From assembly GCA_001275005.1 (NCBI GenBank), contig JWZX01002845.1, positions 1 to 42,575 on the forward strand: a stretch of DNA of 42,575 nt, in the 5' to 3' direction. The notes beneath the pieces were generated by a model. It searched no databases and was not told the DNA's origin. It was given only the letters and a program-made list of their open reading frames with translations. This document shows, piece after piece, positions 18,770 to 29,366 of the stretch. Numbering within the stretch: position 1 is the first letter of the stretch; each line of letters opens with the position of its first letter. The DNA is from Chrysochromulina tobinii. Taxonomy: Eukaryota > Haptophyta > Prymnesiales > Chrysochromulinaceae. The position numbers and the translations under genes were made by a program.

Positions 18770-21700
18770 CCCTCCTCGTCCTCGTCCCCGTCCGCACCCG
18801 AGGCGGCGCCGGCGAGCACTTGCGACGGCGACGGTAAGCGCTCCTTGGCGCGCTCGTAGAGCCCCTCGAGCTCGAGCAGCCGCCCGTCCCGCTCGGCCTC
18901 CGCCTGACGCACCGACTCGTCCACCACATCCTCCGGGTCGGCCCCTGCCGGTCCGCGGTACTCCCACACGAAGACCGTGTCGCCGCCGCCGACCATGAGG
19001 AGCGTCTGGCCATCCGACGAGAAGGCGAGCTTCGTGATCACGTCGGGCGCTCCGATGAACGGCTGGCACGCGCCCGGTCCACAGCCGCGCGTCTTCTCCG
19101 GGCCGGCGCCGCCCTCGCGCACGGTGGCCATCGGCCACATGCGCAGCTTCTTGTCATGGCCGCCGGTGGCCACGTGCGCACCCGAGCGTGCCAGGGCGAG
19201 CGCGTCGATGGGCGCCGTGTGCGCGTGAGGCAGCACGGCCGCTTCGGAAGCCGCCAGCCCACCTGCGGTCAGCGGCACGCAAAGCAGGGTCCCCTCGAGC
19301 GTCGCCAGGAAAAGCGTGCGGCCTGGCCCCATGGCCACCGCCGTCGCGTTCGCCGAGAGGGAGAAGGTGTTGAGGACTGTGAGCGTGCTCGCGTCGAGGG
19401 TGAGCACCGCCTTATTCTGAAGCCCACCAGCGACGAGCAGCTTGTCGTCAGAGGTGAGGGCGAGGCACGGCTTCGCGTCCGGGAACGCCTTGGCCGAAAA
19501 CGCGCGCGAGGGCTGGTACGAGTGCACCACATCGTACGCGGTGAGGCCGCAGTCCGTGCCGGCTGAGTAGAGTCGCTCGCCGTCGGCGGAGTAGGCGAGG
19601 TCAATGACCTTCCCCGCGTGCTGCGTGTACTCCTCGAGCAGCGACGTGGACGCGATGTCAAAGACGCGCACCGATCCGTCGTCGAAGCCGGCGGCGATGA
19701 CATACTCCGTCGGGTGGTACGCGACACAGCGCGAGCACCCTTCGGGCAGCTCGAACTCGACCAGCTGCGCCTGCGTGCCGTCGAGCTCCCATACGCGGAT
19801 CGAGCCGTCGCAGGAGGCGGTGACGAACTCGCGGTTATGCGGGTCGAGCGCGAGCCCATAGATGATGTCCGTGTGCGAGCGCACGATGGTTGCATGCTTG
19901 AGCGTGGGCACGTCGAGCATCCCGATCGTGCCCGAGGCTGTCCCGATGAGGAGCTTCAACCCATCGGGCGACGCGTCAATGGCCGTTACACTCCCTTCAT
20001 GCTCCGTCTCGAGAAAGTGCGCCGAAAAGTCGAGCGGCCACACGCGTAGCAGACGGTCCTCGGCGCCCGTGACCGCGAAGCCGGCGGAGAGGTGGACGGC
20101 GTGGATGGCGGCGCCCTCGTGGAGAGCGTGCACGGCCTGATGAGGGAGGCCATCACGCGCCCAGTCAGTGATGAGGGAGGCCATCACGCGCCCAGTCAGT
20201 GATGAGGGAGGCCATCACGCGCCCAGTCAGTGATGAGGGAGGCCATCACGCGCCGAGACCATCGGAAGGGCGAACCGACGGAAGACGGTGGCGGCGGGGC
20301 ACTCTGCGGCAATCATCGGTCCTCAGAAGGCAATCATCAGTCCTCAGAAGGCAATCATCGGTCCTCAGAGGCAATCATCAGTCCTCAGCGGCATTCATCG
20401 GCCCGTATCCTCGGTCCTCAGCGAGATATCAACGACATATCAACGAGATCTAAGCGAGATCGCACCTCGAGCGTGCGCTTCGTCGGGTCGATGACGAAGA
20501 GGTGGCCAGAGGAGCCGCCGACGAGAAGGCGGCGTTGCTTTTGGCGTTCGGCGCCGCCGCCGTGTTGGGCGGGGTCGTCGAGGGCGAGGCACAGAAAGAG
20601 CGTGCCCGCCTCGTGCTGTAGAGGGATGCCGCAGCAGTGCAGCTTGCCGCGGCGCAGCCGCCAGAAGCGCACATTCTCGTAGCCGCACGCGACGAGCTGA
20701 TGGCCCTCGGCGGGGGGCGTCCCCTCGGCCTTGGCGTGCGCGACGTCCATCGGCTCGGGAGGCACCCATTGAATGACGCGCACGTGGGTGGACGACACCT
20801 TGGCATCGAGCAGCGGGCACGAGGGCAGCGGCGCCGCCGCCTGCGTCACGTCCCAGACGGCGAGCAGCTGCCGGCCGCGCGCGTCCTTCCCCACAGCGGC
20901 GAGCAGAGAACCGTCCGACGAGAGGGAGAGGGTGTGCAGGTCCGCCGCGTGCTGCTGCAGCATCGCGAGTGGCGTGCACGTGTTGCTGTCCCACAGCCGG
21001 ATGATCGGCAAGGCGCCCACCTGTGGGGAAGTGGAGGGGGCGTCGTGGTGAGCACGTGCAGGCTGCTCCTCGCCCGCAAGCATGCAAGAAGATCGGCAAG
21101 GCGCCCACCTGCGCTGACGCGATCAGGGGCGACGTCGAGGCCGCCGAGAGCGCGCACACGTCGGCCGTATGGCCGATCAGGAACCGCTGGGCGCCCGTGT
21201 CCAATTCCTGCAGGATGAGCAACGAGGCGGCCGCGTAGAGCACGCGACGCCCGTCCTTCATCCACACGAGCAGCCCGTTCCGCTCGCCCGAGTAGCCCAG
21301 CACGCGGCTCAGCGCGAGCACCGTCGGGTCGGCCGGGGCTGTCGGCTTGGGGGGTGGGGGGAAGAGGGCGCGAGGCGCGGCGCCCGATCGCTGCCGACGG
21401 CGCCGTGTGACCTCATCGACGTCGGCGGCGGCGCTGCTGCGCGGCTCGGTGCGCGGGCTTGCGCCGGCGGGCGCACCAAGACCGGCACTCTTGAGAGCAC
21501 GCGTCGGTGGTGCGCTCAGAGGGGCGCCAGAGACAGCCAGATCGGCCGCCGAGAACGGCGCGACGGCCGGCGGCGCAGGTAGCCATCGCCACTCGAAGAG
21601 GTCGCCGAAGGCCTTGCCTGCGGGGAGCGGGATCGCAAACTCGCGCGGCAGCGTCTCGAACTGGTACACGAGGTCCGACGTGAACGCCGCGCGCAGGTTC

Positions 21701-22194
21701 ATCGAGCAGCACGCGACGAGGCCCTTGAGCGCTGCGAACCGCCCCTTGCTCGACGCCACGACGGCGGCGGTGAGCGCGGCGAGGTCGACGGCGAGGACGG
21801 TCCAGCGGCCCGCGGTGGCCGCGAGCTGCGCGCCCGGGATCTGCACCACCGTTCCCACCTGCTTGATCGTCGTGAAGCGGCTCGAGAGCGTCACGCGAAC
21901 GACAAACTTGGCGTCGGTCAGAAGGTCAAAGTGCAGCGTGAAGGCGGCGCCGGGAAGCAGGCAGAGCTCGAGGTAGAGATAGGCGCCGCTCAGTCCGAGC
22001 CCGATGGGGCCGGGCTTGGGCAGCGCGAGGTAGTTGGCTGCCGCCGTCTTGCCACGGATGGCGACGCACTTTTTGCCGATCGTCTTGTCGATGGCCTCTG
22101 AGACGTCGCCCTGCTTCTCCGCGTCGGCGAAGCCGCTGGAGGCGAAGTGCTTGAGGATGTCGACGTACGGGTCGGGGAACTTGTGCGCGAGCAT
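15865..22194 (-). CDS. WDR90: WDR90/POC16-like protein (CFA20-like domain + WD40 repeats), three exons
   Basis: Exons 22194-21109, 21020-20466 and 20136-15865 give about 1970 residues. The frame reads upstream of 22194 only from non-ATG codons; the ATG gives M-L-A-H-K-F-P-D-P-Y-V-D-I-L-K-H-F, matching the CFA20/DUF667-like N-terminus of WDR90, followed by G-D-V, D-K-T, I-R-G, A-A-N-Y and the Y-L-Y strand. Then come many WD40 units through the two last exons, including V-T-G-A-E-D-R-L-L-R-V-W-P-L-D-F and H-E-G-S-V-T-A-I-D-A-S-P-D-G-L, characteristic of the WDR90 central propeller. Acidic low-complexity inserts (18450-18535, 18720-18795) and a poly-Gly run (17165-17195) lie between propellers. 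Known role: centriole inner scaffold/ciliary component (POC16 in Chlamydomonas). Human protein is about 1750 residues, so inserts explain the excess. Confidence 0.88.
20137..20465 (-). repeat. WDR90-like intron 2 with 31-bp and ~21-bp arrays
   Basis: 329-nt intron, donor GAG|GTGCGA, acceptor CTCATCAG|G, phase 0. Four 31-bp units start at 20138, 20169, 20200 and 20231 (TGATGAGGGAGGCCATCACG...), each carrying a copy of the CTCATCA acceptor sequence on the sense strand. A second array of about 21-bp units (CAATCATCGGTCCTCAGAAG variants) occupies about 20306-20400. Confidence 0.88.
21003..21111 (-). other. WDR90-like intron 1, bordered by a perfect direct repeat
   Basis: Intron 21021-21108 (88 nt). 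In sense direction the donor side reads CAG|GTGGGCGCCTTGCCGATC and the downstream exon also begins CAG|GTGGGCGCCTTGCCGATC (copies at 21091-21111 and 21003-21023, 88 bp apart). The second copy continues as coding sequence (V-G-A-L-P-I-I-R-L-W-D). This is what a tandem duplication around an AG|GT site would leave. Confidence 0.9.
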
Positions 22195-22561
22195 CGGCCC
22201 GGAGCGCGCCTCCCTTCGTTGCGAAGCGCCCGGTGAATAGGAGGGGCGGAGCGACGCGCGCGAAAAAGTTGCCGCGGCAAGGGGTTTCGTTTCCTGAAAG
22301 GACAAGTCAAGTCAAGTCAAATCCAGCAGACTGCCACTTCTCGCACAGTTACATTGAACGTCAGCTCGATAGGTCGACCAGTGATCGCACCTTTTGTTTC
22401 GTACACCACACTGACTTCCAAAATCGCGCACCCAAATTTGCGCTCAGGCGCAATTACGTCCCTCATCAGGGGCGCCTCCCAGGCGCGCGCCTGCCGCAGC
22501 GCGGCTGGCCCCCCGCTCTGTGGGGAAACGCAAAGGCCTGATTTTCAACGCGCCAACGAAG
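22195..22561. promoter_or_regulatory. Divergent region between WDR90-like and NLR-like genes
   Basis: About 370 bases between two opposite starts, presumably both promoters. A short (AAGTC)n-like run lies at about 22303-22322. The NLR-like frame is open back to 22520 but without an ATG. Confidence 0.4.
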
Positions 22562-25500
22562 ATGTGGCACCGCTACTTGACGGCCTTTTGGCACCGCTTG
22601 ACGCTCCGGTGGCGGCCGGGCGGCAAGAATGAACGCGCGTCCATGGATGCGCGCGGTCGTCCCTCCGTCGCGGTACAACAACTTGAAGCATCAAACGAAC
22701 AGCCAGACGTCGTATCACAAGACCCAACGAGCGCATCGCATGACGACCTTGAACCATCACAAGTCGAGCCCATTATCATCTGGACAGAGGCGACGACGCG
22801 CCAATGGCTCGAGGAGCACGAAGTGCCCACCGGCTTGTGGGGAGTGGGCAGCGCCAAGTCCGTGGGGCAGCTTTGGGCCGAGGTGAAACACGGAGAGTGT
22901 ACCCTCATTTACGAGGAGGGACGTGCGCTGCGCGAGCTGCGAGTCGTGAAGCTGCGCGTGCTGCATCCGGCGTCGACCCAGCACCTCATCGAGCAGAAGC
23001 AGACGCTGGCCAACGGCGAGGAGCGGATTCGCGGCGACGTTCCCGGCGAGAAGCTGACGCACGGAGAGATGGCGGAGGTGGGCGCCGTGCGTGGCGTGAA
23101 AGAGGAGCTTGGGTGGGAGGTGGTGGGCGATCCTCGGCTGCTGCACACCACCGTCGAAGTGAAGCCAAGCGAGTCGTACCCGGGGCTGATGTCGCGGTAC
23201 ACGTTCTACGAGTACGCTCTCAACGTTCGGGGCCTTACGGAGGAGCATTTCCAGCCGGCGTTCCAGACGGTCGAGGGCGATAAGATTCACCATTGGCAGT
23301 GGCGCGACGCCATCGTCCAACCGTTAGACGGTCTGGTGCTGCGCGACGCCGACGTGCGCCTGATCGAGCGCCTCTTTGAGCGAGCAACGCGCGTGCGTGT
23401 CTCTGCGCTGCACGGCGGCCTCTCAGGCTCGCTCGTGCTTCGCACGCAGGCCTTCTACGGCGATGCACCCGACGAGCCGACCGTGACCAAGCTCGATGTG
23501 GCCGCGACGCTGATGAGCGAGGTCGCGCGCACAAACGCAGCTGCTCGGCTTGGTGTGCCCGTCGCGCGTGTGATCCGTGGGCCCCTGTTCTCCGAGGAGC
23601 AGACGACGCACAGCCTCGCCTTCGTCGAGGCCAAAATCGATGTGCCGCTTCGAGAGCGGCTGCGCGATGGTTCCATTCGGCTGGTGCGGTGCTCGTGGCT
23701 TCGTTCGGCCGAGGCGGACAAGGCGTTCGGTCGCGACAAGAATGGTGCAGTGGTCGTGAGGCGGCGGCAGGAACTGTCGCACGAGGCTTTTGTGCCGGCG
23801 GCCGAGGCGGTCGAGATGCTGCGGCGCGACGACCGCTCGGTCCTCGTGCTGAGCCATGCGTGGCAGACGCCGTTTCACCCGGACCCGCACGGCACGACGC
23901 TCGCGGCCATGCGAAGCTACCTGGACACGGTGGGCGACGCCGATGGCTGCGGGCTCTTTTGGGACTTCTTATCGATCCACCAGAAGCGCAATGCCGAGTA
24001 CGGACGGACGGAAGACGAGGCAGCGGCCTTCCGGCGCGGGCTTGATGTGATGACGTTCTTGTATGCCAGCCTGACAAGCACCACCGTCCTACTTCAGACG
24101 GAAGTGCCGCCGCGGCCCCAGCAGTACGAAGGGCAGCTCACCGTGTGGAATGTGTTTGACGAAGCCGCACTGCGCGAAGAGATGGCGCAGTACGGCACAG
24201 TGGCGGACATCATGGTGAGCGGCAAGACAGCCACGGTCTCCTTCGAGTCGGAGCTCTCGGCGCAGGCGGCACACGCGGCGCTCCAGGAGCGGGCATGCCG
24301 CACGTACAACGAACGCGAGTACAGAGCGCGCGGATGGACATCGATGGAACAGGGCACCGCGCGCGTCGTGGCCGCGCACCTCGCCGCGGCCGAGGCCACG
24401 GCGCGCCTGCCCATGCGCTTCCAGCTGGCACAGCAGAGCCCGGGCCAAGGTCATCGACATCAGCGGCGGCAGGGTGGCGGACGTGGTGCTGGATAGCCCT
24501 GAGCGCGAGCTCGCGAACGCCAAGGCGGCGATTGGGTGCTCCGTGTTCACGGGCAAGGGCGACGAACCCGTAGTCAAGGCGCTCCTCGCCGGCTTCTACT
24601 CGGTTGTGCTCGACGGCCTCGAGCGCTGGGCACGCGAGCCCGCCCTGGCGACACAGGATGAGCGGCGCGGCGCAGTCGTGCTCGAGTTGGCGGGGGCGTG
24701 CTGGCTGATGCCCGAGTTTAGCGAGCAGGCGGGCGACACGCTCATCAGCACGCTCAAGACGCGGGCCACACGCCGGCTCATGTGGCGCCGCGCCAGTCTT
24801 ATGGGGACACTTTTCGGCTCGAATGACGCACCGGACATTGCCAGCGCCATCCATGCGCTCTTTGGGCCGGGCGGCCCGATCAGCACGCTCGCGCTGCGCT
24901 CAGTGCGCCGCGCGCCACCCGGCCAGTACTTTGGGAGCTGGCGCACCGAGCTGGCGGCGCGTGCTGTGGCGGTAGTCGTGCACCCCGACGACAGGGCCTC
25001 ACCGCTCGCGACGGCGCTGCGCGACGCCGCACGCGACGCAGCGTGGCTCGAGGAGAAGCACGCGGCTCGGTACGCCGACAGCTTTGTGCACGAGCTCGAG
25101 CCTGCGGAGCGCGTGGCTGCTCAGACGTGGTGCGACGAGCTGCTCGCGCTGCTCGAGCGGCTGCGGGACGTGCCGTGGGCAGCGAGATGGGCGCCGCTGC
25201 AGGTGCAGGTTCACGGCGACCTCAACCTGGCCAATGTGCTCCTCGACAAGCAGGACGAGCTTTGGCTCATCGACTTTGCCAAGGCGAGCGTCGGCAGCGT
25301 GGCCGACGACGCAGCCTTCTTCATCTCGCGGCTGCTCTTCCAGCACGCCCCCATCCCACCGACGCTCGACGATGTGCGCACGGCCGTGCTCGAGGTCGAT
25401 GGCGCGCCACGGCCCAATCTGCTCGTCGACGTGCTCGGGCTGAGTGCTGCCGAGGCAGAGCAGCTGCAGATCCCGGCCCGCGCCGGCGGCTCCTTGCCGA

Positions 25501-28500
25501 CGACGCGCCTGCACGGCCATAAGGTCAACGAGTGGCTGGGCGACGACCACGCGGCGGACGCGGTACTGCGCGAGATGGAGCAGGTGGTCGACGCGCTCTT
25601 CGGCTGCGACGACCCGTGGGCCCCAGAGCGGCCCAAGAAGGCAGCATCCAGCTGGTCGACGGGCGTGCGCGAAGTCTTCGAGCTGTGCGCCGCCGTGGCC
25701 ACGCGCACCCGAAGGCTCTGCGCGCGGTGCTGCGCGACGGCTGGCGCGGAGTCGGCGAACGCAGTGGCGGACGACGCCCACCCGTCGCTGCTGCTGCTGC
25801 CACTCCTTGGCTGCGCGCTCACATCCCTGCGCTATCCGCAGCTCTCGCGCCGGCACAAGCGGCTCGCGTGGCACGCCGTGCGCCAGCTCTCCACGGCGCT
25901 TCAACGCCACTTGGCGAAAGCCGTGATGGTTCCGGGCATGCGTGCGCTCCCTCCACCCACTGCTGGACTGCCATGGGCTGTTGGCCAGCCCGTCGTGGTG
26001 ACGCGCAGCCTGATCGACGGCGGCGAAGGCGATGTGCGCCTGGACTTTGTCGCGTCAGGCGGGCAGCTTGAGCACCAGAGCGAGTCGGATGTGTTCTGTG
26101 AGGTCGTGCTGCCATGGCGCATGGGCGCGGAGGGGGGGGTGGCCCTCGAAGACGCGTGGCGCGCACGGGTGGACGTGGCGACGCTCAGAGCGGCGATGCC
26201 TTTTGATGCCGAATTAGCATCCGCCGAAACAGCATCTACCGCGCTGCGCGCCGTCGCTGTGGCAAGTGATGCCGCGCGCCGCGCGGTGGCAGCGGCGGCA
26301 ACGGCGCTCGACTCATTGGTCGCCGAACGACGACGCGACGAGCGTGGCGGCGATGAGAGAGTAGAAAGGGCTCTGCAGGAAGCGGCGCGGGCTCGTGCGA
26401 TCCTGGACGCTCTCTGGCGCCACGATGTCGACCGCGAGTGCGTGGCCGCGTGGCGTGCGACCGGCGTGGCGGGTGGCCGCACGTATGCATCGGGCACGCT
26501 GCTGACGGCCACAGTCGATGGACGTCGATGGCGCGACGCGCGCGTCGAGGAGGGCGCCGACGGTGGTGGCACCCACCGCCTGGTCTGGCTTGACGACGAC
26601 TCGCCTGCACAGCAGGTGGCGCTCCACCCGTGGAATCATGGGTTGCGCGAGCTGCCCGCAGACGACCACGACGCGGCGCGACGACAGTATGAGCGCACGC
26701 TGCGCATGGCACATGCCGCAATCGTCGACGCTCTCTCGGGCAAGCGGCTCGACGTGCGTGAGCAGTGCGTGCCCCTCGCCGTCGCCACGGGTGAGGCCAA
26801 GGAGCGCTTTGGCGAGGTGGATGCCCTTGCGGCCACGCTGCTCGCCCTCCACCGTGGTCGATGCGAAGAGGGCGTCGCCGAGAAGCGTGGGTGCGTGCTG
26901 CTCACCGGCCCGCCGGCAGCAGGCAAGACGTGCCTGATCTCGCAGCTCGTGACACACGTGCTTGACGACCCGGATCGACGGCTCGTCCCCGTGCTCGTGC
27001 GCGTGCAGCTGCTGCAGCGGCTGCTGCTCCTCGAGGAGCATCGAGACACCTTTGCCACCGCGTGGAACTGGGTCGACGCATACCTGCGCTGCGTGCACGG
27101 CTCCGACGCAGATGCGTACCGCATGCTGCGCGGCGCGATGCGCGCGCGACGCGCGCTGCTGCTGCTCGATGGCATGGACGAGGGCGGCCGAATGCGAACG
27201 GCCATCGAGCGGCACGTGACGGAGGTGCTCGCGCCACAGGGACACGTGCTGCTGGTCACGTCGCGCCCCGATGGGCTCGACAGGACGTGCTTTCAGGAGC
27301 ACTTTCTGGCGCTCGAGCTGCGGCCACTCGACGAGACCCAGCAGCACATCGTTGTCGAGCGGCGCGTGGGAAGGGCGCTCGGCGAGGCGCTGTGGCGTGA
27401 GATTGCGGCGACCGCGCCACGCGACGAGCACAATGAGCTCGTAACGAGCAATCCACTGGTATGTACACAGCAGCAGCAGCGCCCGCGCATCACAGCCGCG
27501 CCGCGTCGCACCGTCTCACCTCCACTCTCTCCTTGCCCCACCCTTGTTTCGCGCGCGCACAGATGCTGAGCATGGTGATCTCGCTGTACGAGGCGCGAGG
27601 CGCGCTGCCGCGCAACATTGCGGAGCTCTACGCGGCCGCATCGCGCGCGATGCTCGAGGGGGCTGAGCGCAAGGAGCGGGGCGCAGCGGGGGTGGAGCAC
27701 GTGAGGAGTATCATCCAGGCCATCTTCTTCGAGGCGCACGTGGCAGGCCGGCGGATCATCGAAGAGGATCAGATGCTTGCGGCGGCGGTGGGGCTGCACG
27801 CGAGCGCCGCCGACCGCCTTGCTGCGATCCGCTGGCCAGCACATGCAGGCAAGCCAGTCGTGGGCGAGTATGCAGAGGTGCGGCATGGGGCACACGCAGG
27901 CAGGCGTGGCGAGGTCAGCAAAGCCGGCAATGGCTATCGTGAATACGAGGTCAAGTTTGAGGATGGCACCACTGCCGACAGACTCGGAGCCGAGGACCTC
28001 GCGTCGTCGGGCATGCGCAGGGCCGAATTTGACGCGGCCTACCACCGAAAGCTGTGCGAGGCGCACGATGCGCTGACCGTCGAGCTGCGCGAGGCGTTCG
28101 ATGTTGTGCGCGAGCGCGTGGGGCGCGGCCGCCTGCCGCTGCTGAGCCTGCTGCAGGCCAATCCGCTCCACCTGCAGGCGTCCCACTTGTCCTTCCAGGA
28201 GTATCACATGTGTGCTCTGTGCTGGCGCGCCGCTGCCCGCTGGCGCGCTGCCGTGGCAGTGGACGGCGTGGTGGGCGAATGTGCTGCGTATCGGCGAGGC
28301 GCAGGGCGCCGCGTTCCGCGCCGGCCTGCTGCGCGCAGCCGGGGTGGGCGAGTCGCTGAAGCTCGAGAGTCAACTCGCAAAAGGGCCGACGGCCCTGCGC
28401 GCCGTGCTGCTGCTGGCTGAGAAGGTCTCGCACCTAGACTTGAGAGAGAATGATCTCGGCGCGACAGGTGCGGCAGAGGTGGCTGGGGCTTTGGCCGTCA

Positions 28501-29366
28501 TGGCGGTGGTGACCGAGCTCGATCTCGTGGCCAACGAGATCGGGGATGAGGGTGCCATCGCGATCGCGGAGGCGCTGAAGGTCAACGCGGTGTTGACAAC
28601 CCTCTTCCTCGGCGTCAACAACATCGGGGTCGATGGTGCCAAGGCGATCGCGGAGGCGCTGAAGGTCAACGCGGTGGTGACCACCCTCGTCCTCGGAGGC
28701 AACTTCATCGGGGATGAGGGTGCCATCGCGATCGCGGAGGCGCTGAAGGTCAATGCGGTGATGACCACCCTGCACCTGGCCATGAACCAGATTGGTGCGG
28801 AGGGTGCCATCGCGATCGCGGAGGCGCTGAAGGTCAACGCGGTCGTGACCAAGCTCGAGTTGTACGGCAACAAGATCGGCGACGACGGTGCCAAGGCGAT
28901 CGCGGAGGCGCTGAAGGTCAACGCGGTCCTGACCAAGCTGGACTTGGACGACAACGAAATCGGACCAGAGGGAGCCATCGCGATCGCGGAAGCGCTTAAG
29001 GTCAACGCGGTCCTGACCACTCTGGGCCTGAACTACAACAGAATCCGTCCAGAGGGAGCCATCGCGATCGCGGAGGCGCTGAAGGTCAACGCGGTCCTGA
29101 CCGTCCTGTACTTGGGTGACAACAACATCGGCGTTGGCGGTGCCAAGGCGATCGCAGAGGCGTTGAAGGTCAATGCGGTCCTGACCACCCTGCGCCTGGA
29201 CAACAACAGTATCGGTGCAGAGGGTGCCAAGGCGATCGCGGAGGCACTCAAGGTCAACGCGGTCCTGACCGAACTGGACATCCGGGCCAACAACATGGGA
29301 GATGCAGGAAAAAAAGCGGTGCGAGACGCGGTGAAGGACCGGAGTGGATTTGAGTTGGAGCTGTAG
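22562..29366 (+). CDS. NLR-like STAND ATPase: Nudix-like, split kinase, HET-like + RRM-like, NACHT, LRR (two apparent frameshifts)
   Basis: Reads as one protein of about 2230 residues, if frames are switched near 24437 and 28220 and intron 27459-27562 is removed. Order: Nudix-like domain (22775-23380; box with R-G-V-K-E-E-L-G-W at about 23090); kinase N-lobe with G-G-L-S-G-S (about 23414) and V-T-K-L-D; a HET/TIR-like domain (L-S-H-A-W, F-W-D-F-L-S-I-H-Q, Y-R-A-R-G-W-T-S-M-E-Q) with an RRM-like insert (24142-24285); kinase C-lobe with H-G-D-L-N-L-A-N-V-L-L-D (25212-25247) and I-D-F-A; SH3-like stretch (about 26450-26640); NACHT P-loop G-P-P-A-A-G-K-T (26907-26930), Walker B L-L-L-L-D-G-M-D-E (27156-27182), sensor V-T-S-R-P; winged-helix region with a KOW/Tudor-like insert (27868-28000); eleven 28-residue LRRs (28434-29363). 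ATG choices: 22562 or 22643. Inferred role: intracellular sensor that oligomerises on ligand binding. Confidence 0.8.
24432..24445 (+). other. Apparent frameshift 1 in the NLR-like gene
   Basis: The frame from 22562 reads R-F-Q-L-A-Q-Q and then turns into Gln/Arg/Gly-rich nonsense ending at 24496. The next frame carries on with R-A-R-A-K-V-I-D-I-S-G-G-R-V-A-D-V-V. Phases of all nearby GT and AG sites were checked and none joins the two, so an indel (real lesion or sequence error) is the simplest reading. Confidence 0.65.
27459..27562 (+). other. Intron in the NACHT region of the NLR-like gene
   Basis: 104 nt, donor CTG|GTATGT, acceptor CGCACAG|ATG, phase 0, with a CA/CAG-rich start and a pyrimidine-rich end. 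Splicing gives T-S-N-P-L-M-L-S-M-V-I-S-L-Y, the conserved NPL motif that follows the NACHT ATPase core. Confidence 0.85.
28212..28225 (+). other. Apparent frameshift 2 in the NLR-like gene
   Basis: L-S-F-Q-E-Y-H-M-C-A-L-C in one frame is continued in the next frame by A-G-A-P-L-P-A-G-A-L-P-W-Q-W and then the LRRs. The first frame degenerates after this point. Loss of two bases (or gain of one) within CTCTGTGCTGG would explain it. Confidence 0.6.
28512..29330 (+). repeat. 84-bp coding repeats (28-residue RNI-type LRRs)
   Basis: Near-identical units with the core GCGATCGCGGAGGCGCTGAA are repeated about ten times. Protein consensus: L-T-x-L-x-L-x-x-N-x-I-G-x-x-G-A-x-A-I-A-E-A-L-K-V-N-A-V. DNA identity is high in the helix half and low in the L-x-L-x-x-N half. 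Confidence 0.9.

Noticed and set aside
18440-18800. Plus-strand Leu/Val-rich frame that looks like membrane segments
   Set aside because: It is the complement of the acidic Glu/Asp repeats of the WDR90-like protein.
22520-22561. GTG start of the NLR-like gene at 22520
   Set aside because: Only a GTG codon; eukaryotic starts are ATG, so 22562 or 22643 is more likely.
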